DNA of 64,000 nucleotides. Source: Anaeramoeba flamelloides. Lineage: Eukaryota; Metamonada; Anaeramoebidae. The stretch is from NCBI GenBank assembly GCA_027625915.1, contig JANTQA010000076.1, forward strand, positions 2,729,501 through 2,793,500. Reading direction: 5' to 3'. The translations under genes were made by a program, and so were the position numbers. The notes under the pieces are model-generated. The model searched no databases and was not told the origin of the DNA. It was given only the letters and a program-made list of their open reading frames with translations. Below are positions 47,245 through 59,000 of the stretch, one piece after another. Every line of letters starts with the position of its first letter. Position 1 is the stretch's first letter.

Positions 47245-49586
47245 TTAATTTTCTTCATTTTCAGAATACATCCCAGAATAAATTTTTTGCAATAATTCTG
47301 ATTTTTTCAAATATTTATCATTTTCCATATAAAAAATTAAATCTTTTAACGCCAAATTTCTTTTTGTCATATCATTGGCAACTATATCCCTTGTTACATT
47401 TTCTTGAATGAACATTTTTGGTGAAAGAGATTTATGCTAATTTAAGTTAAAAAGAATGAATATATTAGAAAAAAAAAATTCAAAAAAGAAAATTTATTAA
47501 ATTTTAGAAAGATATTCAGAATTTATTATCGTTATCGTTATCGTTATCGTTATTGTTATTGTTATTGTTATCGTTATCGTTATCGTTATCGTTATTGTGG
47601 CTTATTTTTAAACGATTCAAAAAATATCAAAATGACAGAGATTATAGAAAGCTAAATAAATATATATATATATATATTGTTTTTTTTGTCAACACTTCTA
47701 GAAATATTTTCCAAGTACATTCAATAAAAAGTTAAAAATTAAAAAAAAAAAAAAACAAAAAGAAAAACTTACGATCTGTAAACTGGGAACAATTGGTCTC
47801 CACATTGATTGTTCAGCGGTGATTTGTTGGTTTGAACCTTGAAATTTCGAAGAGATCATTTCAATTTTTTCTTTAATATTTGTAGTTCCAATTGGATTAT
47901 TTAACTTTTTTTGTGATTTAATTCTGAATAACAGATTTTGTTTTTGCTTAAATTTCGTTTCTAATTCCAAAAGCTTATTTGAATATATTTGTTTTTTGTT
48001 AGGATCCTGGATACTAAGTAAAGAATTTTGCCCGTATAATATTCTTTGTTGCGTCAATTTTATTCTTTTTTCTAAATCTTCTACAAGGATTGGATAATTT
48101 TGCTCGGGTAATTGGCTTCGATAAAAATTTAAAGATTCAAGATATCTTTTTTCCCATATTTCTTTTTTTTTTTGTTGTTCGAGACGTAATTTATTTTTTT
48201 TTTCTTGTAAAAGCAGTTTTTCTTTTTCTTCTAGTTGCTGTTGTTTTTTTAATCTTTCTTCTTCTTCTAGTTTTTGTTGCTGTTGCTGTATTATTTGTTG
48301 CTGTGTTAATTCTACTTTTTGTTGTTGCTGTTCATCATTTGGTTCCAATTCTATTTCCATTTTTTTTTCTTCTATTGGTTCTTGATTCTGTTGTTGTTGT
48401 TGTTGTGGTTGTTGTTGTGGTTGTTGTTGTATTATTTGTTGCTGCTGCTGCGGTTGTTGTGGTATTATTTGCTGTTGTTGTTCCTGCTGTTGTACTTGAC
48501 CACTTTGTTCTGATTCTACTGTTATTTGTTGTTGTTGTTGTTGTTGTTGCTGCTGCAATTGTGTTTGTTGTAATTGTTGTTGTTGATTTTCATTAAAATT
48601 ATTATCACTATTATTGTTATTATCTTTTTCAATTTTCATATTTTCAGAATTATTAATACTAAAAATGTTTTCATCCAAAATTATTTCATTTTCATTCCCA
48701 ATTAAAGGGTCTTTAACTTCTTTGTTTTCATTTTCATTTAAACCAGGTTTACTATTATTTTTTTGTAAGAGTAATTTTTCTTGTTCAATTTCGATATTTT
48801 CAATCCTTTTCAATTGCTTTTCGGTATTATCTAATTCTTGAGTAGAAAAATAATCTTTGGTAACTTCATTTCTGCATCTAGAAATTTGGATTAACCATTC
48901 TAACATTTCCGTTAATTTATTTTCGAGAGCCATTGAAATTAATAAAATTACATTCTCAGAAGGTGGCTCCATTGATTGTGAAATGACAATTTGTTGAATT
49001 CTTTTTGAAATTTCTTGTTGGTTCAAATCTGAGAAATTCATGTGTTGTTGACGTAAAAAATTTAAATTTAAAGATGGCGAAATGATCGAGAGATCAGATT
49101 TGTTTATTCTATTTTCCGATCTTTTTTTTTTCCTTTCTTGTAAAAATTTGGATAAAAAGTCATGCTTTAAATCAGGGTAATTTAAAAATTTTTGTGCAAC
49201 TGAAATGACCTTGGTACTAAAACGCTTTCTTAATTGCCCTTGTTGATTTAAATTTTCTAATTTGTTTTGCTTTTTCATTGTCATTAATTGCTTGTGTGCT
49301 TTTTGGATCTGGTTGATAAATTCATCGTTACGATCTTCGTCAGATTCGGAATATTCGGAACCACTGTCATAGACACCATCTCGATATGGAACGCCTTGAT
49401 CGCTATCGCTACTTGAATCTGATACTAGCCCTTGTAAGTTTTTTCTTTTTCTTTTCACCCTCCCATCACTCCGTTTACCTTTGTTACGTGTTCGTGTTTG
49501 TGCTCTTATGTTTACATTTTGTTGTTGTGGTATTTGCTGTGGTTGAATAAATTGTTGTTGTTGTGGTTGTTGCTGTACTACAAATG

Positions 49587-49617
<31 letters not shown>

Positions 49618-50106
49618 TAGTAGTTGCTGATTAATTTGTTGCCCGGTTTGGGGGATATTGGTGTTGATTATAGTTTTTTCTGACACTTTTGGTTTTCCTC
49701 TTCCTCTTCCTCTTCCTCTTCCTCTTCCTCTTCCTCTTCCACGTCCCTTTCCCCTGCCCTTTCCTCTTCCTCTCCCTCTGCCCTTTCCTTTACCCTTTCC
49801 TTTGCCCCTGCCCTTCCCTCTTCCTCTTCCTCTGCCTTTCCCCTTGACTGTTTCAGTTCTTGTTTCTATTGGATCATAGACTGGTAGTGCTTGTAAAGTA
49901 TTAACAATCGGTATCCCTGCTTGTAGTTGGCTACGATAGAGTGACCTTGTTTGTGATCTTGTTCTCCTTTTTGGCCGAGTATATAGGGGTGTTTGGTTGA
50001 CAGTATTATTTGGGACCGTTTGAGGTAATTGAGAAACTGGCTGTATTTGTGCATTTTGATTACTTTTTGACTCCGAAGGATCAACATAAGCAGAATCGTT
50101 ACTCAT
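47245..50106 (-). CDS. TAF4: TFIID subunit TAF4 homologue
   Basis: Two exons (50106-47773 and 47436-47245), intron 336 nt (GTAAGT..AATTAG, phase 0), 841 aa. TAF4 is a core TFIID subunit that pairs with TAF12. Residues about 345-450 match the TAF4 domain: [39 protein letters not shown], then [13 protein letters not shown]. The last exon supplies the family's conserved end, [17 protein letters not shown] followed by [13 protein letters not shown], comparable to the RVNLRDLIFCLENE-type end of animal TAF4; that match supports the splice. The N-terminal half holds basic R/T segments, a KG/RG run (about 88-140), polyQ and a K/R-rich nuclear-type stretch (GRVKRKRKN). A Q-rich coiled coil lies between about 540 and 690. 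An upstream ATG at 50181 is in frame, but its 25 extra residues are F/K-rich and unlike a coding start, so MSNDSAYVD was chosen. Confidence 0.85.
47524..47600. repeat. GTTATC/GTTATT hexamer array in TAF4 intron
   Basis: About a dozen tandem hexamers read on the plus strand, in blocks: GTTATC, then GTTATT, then GTTATC, then GTTATT. Non-coding. Confidence 0.85.
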
Positions 50107-52713
50107 ATCACTAAATAATTGATCGAAATGAAAAAGAAAAAAATGATATTTCACCTGAATTTTCAATACAAAAAATCTCATAACTAGTTAAAAGTTTTTT
50201 ACTTTTATACACATTTCCCTTTTAAAAGTGTTAGGAAAGTCTTTGAAAGTTTTGTAAAATTGTTTGAAAGTTTTTAAAGGTTCGAAAAGTTAAAAATCCT
50301 GAAAAAAGTTCTAAAATTTTTTTAAAGTGTTAATCTTGAATACCTTAACCTAAGCCTTTTTAAATATTGAAAATTTGTAAAAGGGATTCAAATATTGATA
50401 AATTTTAGATTTCATCAAACTGACAACTTTCAATTTTTTTTTAAAAAAAGCAGATGAAAAACTTTTATTAAAGGGCGAACTCACTAAGTGTGGATTTACC
50501 CGACACCCAACGAGTGACTCGGAACCAAAAAGGATATTGTGATGTTATCTTTCTTTTGATTGAAAAATTCCAATAAGAAGAGTTAAATTTCATTAATCAT
50601 ATATTTCAAATAAATTCAATTTTACCAGAAAAATGTTTGAAAGATTCTCAATTACAGAAATATTCTTGAAAAAAAATCAATAGGATCCTCAATTAAAAAA
50701 AATTCAAATTCCAATAAAAAAACATCTAAAGTATCTTAATAAAATAAAGCTTGGCGTAAAAAAAAAAATTCACAAGATCTCATAATCAAAATATTGAAAA
50801 AAAAAAAACTAATATTTGTTACAAATAATCAATTTTAGAATCCCTGAAAAAAGGCCGAAAATACTCAAAAATGGAAAATATTTGAATTTTTTCAAACACA
50901 CCTCAAATCATAAAAATTATTGTTTAAACTGAATACTTAGTGTTTTTTTTTGATTTAAGTTTTAACATTGAAGGGAAAAACCTCTTAAGCATACCAAAAC
51001 CTTAAAAATAATTTACCTCTAATAGTCTTTGTAATTGAATTTTTAAAAAAGTATATTGGTCTTTAAAACCATTAAATTTAGTAAATTGAATTATATGATT
51101 ATGTAGAATAAATTTCTACACCTGATAGAATAATTTTTGCATATGTGAAAAAATATATTTTTTTGAAATAATCTGTATTAAATTTTCCAAAAAATCACAA
51201 AAAAAAAATTCCTCTACATAATTTTTCATATTAAAATCTCTTCGAATGAGATTTTTGGTTAAGATAATTATTATTTATAACTTTTTTTTATATAAAAAGT
51301 ATATTCTTAAACTTTAATTTCTGTTTTGTGATGTTTTTATTTTTTTTTCTACAGACAAAGAAAAAACACCAAAACCATGATTATTTTGAATTTATTTGAA
51401 AAAATAATTTATTTTTTTTATATTGTTGAAAATAAACAAAAAATTAACCTAAATATGGATAAATTATATTTCAAAAGAATAATAATAATAAAAACCATAT
51501 AAAATTCATTTTCACTGATTTTATACTTTTCGAAAATATTTGAATATTTTGCATTTTCAAGTAATTTCGACCAATTTACTATTTTACAATTTCAAAAAAT
51601 TCAAATTTATAAAAAAAAAATAATTGTTTTATTATCTATTTCAAAATGTTTATTTTTCTTCAATTGTATACAAATCACAATATTTCAGTTGAAAATCAAA
51701 TTTATTCGATTGAACCTAAATTATTATTATTATGTAATCTTGCATATTTGACAGAGTAAGGTTTTGTTAATACACTTTGAAGAAGACATTTTTTAAATGA
51801 AAAAATTGAAAAAAATTTCAAGATCTCAAAAAAGTACCAAAAAATATAGTAAGTTTTTAACACACCTCTGTTTAAAATTATAATTCACATAGATTTTAAT
51901 TTGAAATAGAGTATAATCCAGCTGACTTGTTTTTCTAAAAAATAACCTTTTTTTTAAATTTTTGGGAATTATTTCTTAATTGTGTATCAAATGTTGTTTA
52001 TTATTTATAATTGATATATTAGACAAAGTAAAAAATAGAAAAAGTTATTTTTTCAGTTCAGAAAATAATTTTTCATCGTAATTAACTTCATCCTTAAGAT
52101 ATTTTATTAATTAAATTATTGAATTTTTTTAACTTCAAAGAGAACCTGGATAATTTGAAATTATTAGATTCTAACCAATTTCAAACCAGGGTCGCAGTTT
52201 TAAGGAAAAAAAGTATATTATATGAGTTTTATACATTCTTATTATCCAAATAACTTTTGAAATTTTTAAATCAAAATCATTTTTTCTAATTTAATTAATT
52301 ATTTTTTTAACTTTTTTCCTTTTTTTTAACAAAATATATTTAAACAAAAAAGAAATATTTGAACCTCCAAATTAATAACAAGAAAATATAAGATTTTTCT
52401 TTACGTTTAAAAATAATGTACTTATAATTTAAAACTTTATTGACGACAATTTAAATTTCTTAAGAAAATGAGAAATTTTTTACGAGACGTTTCGAATTAA
52501 AGTGACGAATTTTTTTACTAAAATTTTCTTTTCGAAATTTATAAGTTTGCTCAGGTATTTCATTTATAATTATTGAATCTAATTCCAAGTTTATTATTTC
52601 TTTTATTTTGAAACAATTGTGTGTTTATCAGTTGTTAAAAAAAGCGAATTTTTTATTTTTGACTTACGTGCATTTGATGTAAAAGGAGTATAGATAATTT
52701 GTTGAAGAATATA

Positions 52714-52909
52714 TGATCAGTTTCACTTTTAAGGCACAAACTTTCAATGGAATTTAAGGCACAAAAAAATCTCAAATTAAGGCACACAATTTGTAATTTT
52801 TTTTTTTACAAATTATTTTACTAGGATTTAAATTTTGTCCTTTAGTTTGGGATTTTTTTTGTTCCTTAAATTTCATTGAAAGTTAATGCCTTAAAAGTGA
52901 AACTGGCTG
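52714..52909. mobile_element. Mariner-type MITE M, copy 2, 196 bp
   Basis: Flanked by TA (52712-52713 and 52910-52911). The right end, inverted, reads CAGCCAGTTTCACTTTTAAG; the left outer bases are worn (TGATCAGTTTCACTTTTAAG). Interior blocks GGCACAAACTTTCAA, TTTAAGGCACAAAAAAATC and CAAATTAAGGCACACAATTT match copy 1 at 33947. Confidence 0.85.
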
Positions 52910-54589
52910 TATTAAAATATATAAGCTGTTTTTGGTAAATATTATTTATAAAGAAGTTTATAATTGATTTATAACTATTAATTATAATTTCTGAGATAAG
53001 TGAATATGAAAAATTAAAAACATAAAAATATTCCAATAATTTGGAATTGATAATCATAATTTAATATTTTTGAATAAAATCTACATCAATATTTTAATTC
53101 GAAGACTCACAGTAAATTAAAAGTACGATCAAGGGATAAAAGTAAAAATAAATGATTTTAGACAAAATTTGCGTTCAGAATAATAGCAGTTATATTTCTA
53201 CTATCTTTTTTAAATATGTTTTATTTTCTCGATTAAAACATCATTAAATTTTTTTTTTGAAAATTTATTTAACTTAGAGATTTCAAAAAGAATGATTTAA
53301 AAATTTATGTATCCAGTAAAAAGGGTGAAGTATTACCCATATTTATGACATCAATTAAAAAAAAAAGAAAATAATAAATTATTCTTTTATGATAATTTTT
53401 TTTAGAATATTGGTTGATTTTACACTTTTTTCCATTGTGTAACCAAATAAAAACCGTTTTTATTTCTATCTGCAATACAATTTCTATTTTTGAGGTAATT
53501 TTTTTGAAAATACAAACTTAATGAAAGTTTTTTTGCATTTTTATAGGCAGGATTCTTTGAAAGTATTTTGAAAAAAAAAAAAAAAATATTTCGCAATTTT
53601 CCCTAACCACATTACAATCCATAAAGGAAATAATTTTCACTAACTAACTTTTTTTTTTTTGCCTAATTTGTGAAATATATAATTAAGTTTGTGGAAAGGT
53701 TTTCATTGATATCAGACTCTTAATTGTTTGTGTTTATATATTTCAAGTTTATGAGAAAATTCGAAATGAAAGGATAAGCTGAACATTTGAAAAATTATGA
53801 CTAATATTTAATTGTCTCTGACTAAAGGAATTAATAACAAAGGTGTGAATTTTCATGAAAATGATAATTTTATTTTTTGGACATATTTTAATTATTTTTC
53901 TTCTTCTCTTTTTTTTTTATTTGATAATTGTTCTTTTATAACTCCTTTCTCTAAATAATAATAATAAATAATATCAAAGGTGTGAATTTTCTAAAAACTA
54001 TATTTAAATACCCATATTTGAATTATTTATAGGAAAAAAATTTTCAATTGTTTATCCATATTCGCTCCTTTTAAATTGAGTTCTCAAAGAAGAAGGATCT
54101 CATTATAGTTTTGAAAAATTATTTGAAAAATGAAATTAAAAATGAAGTATAAATTTTTTCCTGTTTATCATTCAAAAATGATCATGATTAAATTTTTCAA
54201 AAAAAAAAATTCAAAAGTTAATAATTTTACCGTTTTTAATAAATCTAATTATAATAAATACTATTGGTTAAAAAAAGATCTTTTATCAAAAAATATTTTT
54301 AAAGATATTTAAAAATTAAAGTTCGAAAATCCAATCTTACAGGTTCTTTTAAGATTTTTTTCAAGTTAATAGTAAAAAATTTGAATAATTTTTTTTTCAC
54401 AGTTAAACGGTTATAATAATAGATTTTAAAAGTATTTTAAATCAAATTAATATCTTTTAAATAAGTAATCAATTATTTGTTCTATTAATATTTTGTTTTG
54501 TTTTAAATTGAAAAAAAATTATTTTTTTTTGTAATTTTTGAAATAAACAGAAAATTAAATAATTTTTGGTTTATCCGATAAAGTAAAAA

Positions 54590-54965
54590 TAAAATGGTAT
54601 GAATTTTTCCAGAATTTAAAAGATTTAAGTAAAATCTAAGATTTTTATCCAATTTTTTGAATTCTGGAAAACCTTTTTGGGTACCTAGGTTTTTTTTTAA
54701 TTTTAAAAATAAAAAGAAAATTTCGTAAAAATTCTTTTAATTTTAAAAATTAAAAAAAACTGAGGCACTTATTCGCACTCTCAGACACGTTCTTTATTTT
54801 TTTCAGAATTCAAAAGAATTGAGTAAAATCTTTGATTTTTCTCTATTATTTCGAATTATAGAAAACCTAGGCATGTGACGGACACTTTCATCAGGTTTTC
54901 AAGAATTTAAAAGAATTGAGTAAAATCGATATGATTATACTTAATTTCTTTGAATTCCTGAAAAC
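54590..54965. mobile_element. Family A sequence, copy 3
   Basis: Repeated modules CCAGAATTTAAAAGA, AATTGAGTAAAATC, and CTAGGCATGTGACGG (about 54.87-54.89 kb), with fold-back arms, as in the 3.57 kb copy. At least two modules are present in tandem. Confidence 0.45.
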
Positions 54966-56035
54966 ACAGTAAACGGAATATTTATCATTAGTTATTTTTT
55001 TTTTGTATTTAAGTTTTTTTAGATGAGTAGACTGTTTTTAAAACTATTAGTTATTATCCCTTTAAACAAATATCATACAGTTGAATTTAAAGACTATTCA
55101 TCGTTATATCCATTTAAAAAAATTTTTATCCCCAAATAGACCTTTTTTCTCGATTAGAGACTATTAATGATCATAGTACTATTAACAACAATAAATACAA
55201 CATCCTCAAGAATATTAAGAACAATTATGTTGATTAAATTGTGAATAAATTCAATTAACAGGGATGAAATGATAATTGTAGTAATAGGTTTATCTAACTT
55301 CGGAATGTGATATTTTATTTTTTCATATTAGGGAATATCTTTAATAAAAGATGTTTTTTTTTTCTTCTTGTTCCAATTCCACATACCAATGAAACCACGA
55401 ATGGTATACCTAAGTTCGAATCAATTTTGAAGGAAAACTTGTTGAAATTTAAAGTAAATTTTCAATTAGTAAGGCAATTTGTTTAAAATTTTTCGTAATT
55501 TTCTCAATTTTTGCATATTTATTGTTTTATGTATTTCTGCTTTTTGAAGCAAAATATTAACTCTACTTTTGATCTAAATTGTCTTTTAATAGTTGTAATT
55601 CAAAAAAACAATACCACACTTTGATCTTTTTATTGTTGGTTTCTTTGATCTTATATATTTAGGTCTTTTCGAAATAAGTAAAACTTTTTTTTTATTTTGT
55701 ACTCAGGTTTCTACAAGGCCCAACCTTTTATTTAAACTAGAGTAAATTTCAAAACCCATTAAATCCATCATACACTGTTACTCTACAAACGGTGTGCAAA
55801 CACTAAAAACACTTGACTATCTTGATCCAAACCTCAAAAAGATCAGAATTAAGCAAAAGGGTGAAGATTTTTAAAAAATAATTTCGACACTTCTGTTTGA
55901 ATCGACATTCATTAATCTCAAGTTTTGGTTTAAACGTAAAGAAACCTCAAATTTATTTCATATCTTTGTCTTTTTTCACATAAAATTTCTCATTTTTTCT
56001 AATTTTTTTGAATTGATTGTTTCCATATTTTCCAT

Positions 56036-59000
56036 ATGTCCAACACAATTGAAGAAAAAGAACAAAACTCTGAAAACAACAATCAAAATACAGAGTGCTC
56101 AACTCAAACAGAAACAAAAACAGAAACAAAAACAGAAACAGAAACAGAAACAGAAGAACAAACAGAAACAAAAACTGAAACAAAAACAAAAACAGAAACC
56201 GAATCAATAAACCAAGAAAAAACAACAAATTTACAAAATGGTGAACCAATTTCAAAGAGCGATCTTTATATGAAACAAAAGTATGAGCAATTCCTTAAAA
56301 ATAAAAAAAAAAAACAAAAAGAAAAAGTAGGAACAAGAAATAATGATGTGAAAAACTATTCACGGAATTTGAATCAGGGTTTGAATCAAACAGACCCAGA
56401 ATTCGATCTGGAGGAAGTGTACCTAAGTGAGTCATCTGATGGTTTGTTTTATTTAATTTCGTTTTTAATCTTTTTTCTCATTCAACACAAACTTCAACGC
56501 AACTAGTTTTGGCTTGTTCTTCTTGATCTTCTTTTTTAAAAAACTGAAGATTTTTTTATTGTTTTTGCTTGTAATTCTCCTTTTGGAAAGGATCGATTTT
56601 TATTTTTAAATTATTTTGAAATAATTTCTTCTTGTGATCTTATCTTGTTTTCAACAATAAACCCAAAGCGATGCACAATTTCCAATTGATCAGTAATGTT
56701 TTTCCACTTCATTCATAAAATGAATTTTAACCTTTTACAAGAAAAGAGGTATTCCAAATAATTTAACAATTTTTTTCTGCTTCGTTTCTAAAAGCGGTTT
56801 GATCCGTTTTAAAAGTAACTTCAATACTAATAAATTTCCAAAAGTGTTTTAAACCTTTTACTTCGATTTCCATTGCTGTCATTTTTCAATTAACAAATGA
56901 AAATTTTTATTAAAATTTCCCAAAATATTTTAATACTTATTAGTTGAAATACACAAAATCTCTCTTTTCGATGAGTATTTCAAAAACCAACTTTTTTATA
57001 AGTTTATTTGCATTTAAGGAATTCGTCTTTATTCACAAAAAGTTAAAAAACAATCATATACTGTTAATTTCAAATTATCCAAATTCAAAGAAAATACAAT
57101 TTTATCTAAAAGTACATCAAGAAAGAGCGAAATTAAATCTTTAGAAATACCATTTCTAATTGTTTTTGTCATCGATCTTTTGGGTTATTTCGACTAATAA
57201 ATATTAAAATAAACCCCATTCCAAAAATTTGTAAACACCCAAAATCAAAAATAAGCAAAAAAAAAAAACTCAATTTATTATATTTTTCCAAACGTAATAA
57301 AAAACCACATTTAAGTTACAGAGTATTAATGTTTTTATAAGTAATCCTTTTCATCCAAATAAAAGAAAAAAATATAAACCAAAAAAAAATTGGTGTCGAA
57401 AATAATGAAACGAGCAGAAAAAAAAATTGTATTGGTAAATTTGTTGAAATTTCACCAACAATTGTTGATCGATCAAATGATAAGATACCATCAACCAATT
57501 GCAAGTGATTTTTCTATTTGAAAAAATCAAAATTATTCTTCTATCCATCATTAGAAAAAAAATTTCCAGATCTAACGAAACAGATTACGTAATTAGTAAA
57601 AAGGAAATGAAAACAAAACAAAAAAGACAAAAAATGAAATAGTTTGTAAAATCAAAATTATTCCCAAATTGAATGTAAAGTATAGTTTTGTTATTCTTTC
57701 AACTGTGTTAAACTGTATCCAAATTTTTGGAATTTAGTTTATTTTGGGAAATTTTAACAAAAATTTTCATTTGTTAAGGGATTAGCGTTACCATAGATTT
57801 CTCTATAATCAAAGTATGTTGTAATTGGGTGTAAATGATATTAGTGCACCATGGCTCAAATAGCTCTAAAAAATCTATTATAAATCTTATTGCACAACAA
57901 ATTATTACATTTTTTACTAATGATCACTATTAAAAATTTTTCATGTTGTAGAATTTTTTTTTAATTCCTTTTCCAAATCTAAAAATAGAAACCCAAAATA
58001 CAGTATTAGGGTATTTAATAATTTAGATTTAGAACTTCCAAAAGTAACTATTTTTATAATTTTTTAATTTCAAAGATTAACTCAATAATCATCAACATAA
58101 AAGCACAAAGACTGATTAGTTTTGTTTGCTTTTTATAAAGCTGCTTGTATCTTCAATATATTTCAATGATTTGAGAAATAATTTGTCTAAAAACTTTATT
58201 GGTTAATTATTTAATTTTTAAAAAAAAACGAATTTTTTAGTAAATAATCTACATTTCGCCACAAATTTAAGAAAGAAATTTTGTGACTTTTAAGTCTGTA
58301 TATTGATAATTCAACATTTAAATTTATGGCGAAATGCAGATTTTTTTCTGAAATTGTTGGGGTTTTTTACTAATCCAAGGATCATTTTGAATTGATGAGA
58401 TCAACAAATATTACTACTTGACTATTCGATTTTTTAGAGACATTTGAGTCATGTAGCACTAATGTAGTTAGGCCCAATAACAACATACTTTGATCCTAGA
58501 CTTCTCCTTGGTAAACGCTAATCCCTTAATTGAAAAATGACAGTAAAAGGAAATTGAAGTAAAAATTTTATACTTTCTTTCTTTCTTGTTGTTGAGTGCT
58601 TTTTTGATATATTTTTTGTATTTAGCAAAAAAAAATTCAGCAAATTATTGAACAATTTTTTTCTAAATCGTTTCTAAAAGCTGTTTGATCTTTATAAAAT
58701 GTAAAATTAATAACAATCCAGTAAATCATTTTATTTATGCCACAGATTATCTTTATTGATAAATAAAGTGAAAAAAAGTGTTAATTTATTCATTTTAGAT
58801 GAAAGAGAAATAATATCAAAAGATAGAATCTTCTGTTTGGGGGAATAACTAAAAAAAAGTTTTAAGGGAGTAGTATTTTTTAAAAAAATGAAATCTTGTC
58901 GAGATCTTAAAAAAAATTTTTATTTGTAATTTGTGTTTTGACTTCTGAAATGGATGAGTTAACCTCGTTCCAACAATTTATTAATTTGAGTCTCTTTTTT

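Larger units (their letters stand above)
50107..56035. other. Intergenic region between the TAF4 and USP starts
   Basis: 5.9 kb between two divergent genes, so it should hold both promoters. No exon is supported. It contains MITE M copy 2 (52.71-52.91 kb) and family A sequence (54.59-54.97 kb). A short GC-richer patch at 50.47-50.54 kb (ACTCACTAAGTGTGG.., CCAACGAGTGACTCGG) lies 360-430 bases upstream of the TAF4 start and could be regulatory; I saw no known motif in it. Confidence 0.5.

Noticed and set aside
48090-48596. Plus-strand V/L/F-rich frame that looks like a membrane protein
   Set aside because: Shadow of the TAF4 polyQ region; the minus strand carries the conserved TAF4 domains.
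49658-49879. Plus-strand PL-repeat frame
   Set aside because: Shadow of the TAF4 KG/RG run.
50107-50181. Upstream in-frame ATG for TAF4 at 50181
   Set aside because: The added residues are F/K/H-rich like the surrounding AT sequence; MSNDSAYVD at 50106 is a more typical start.
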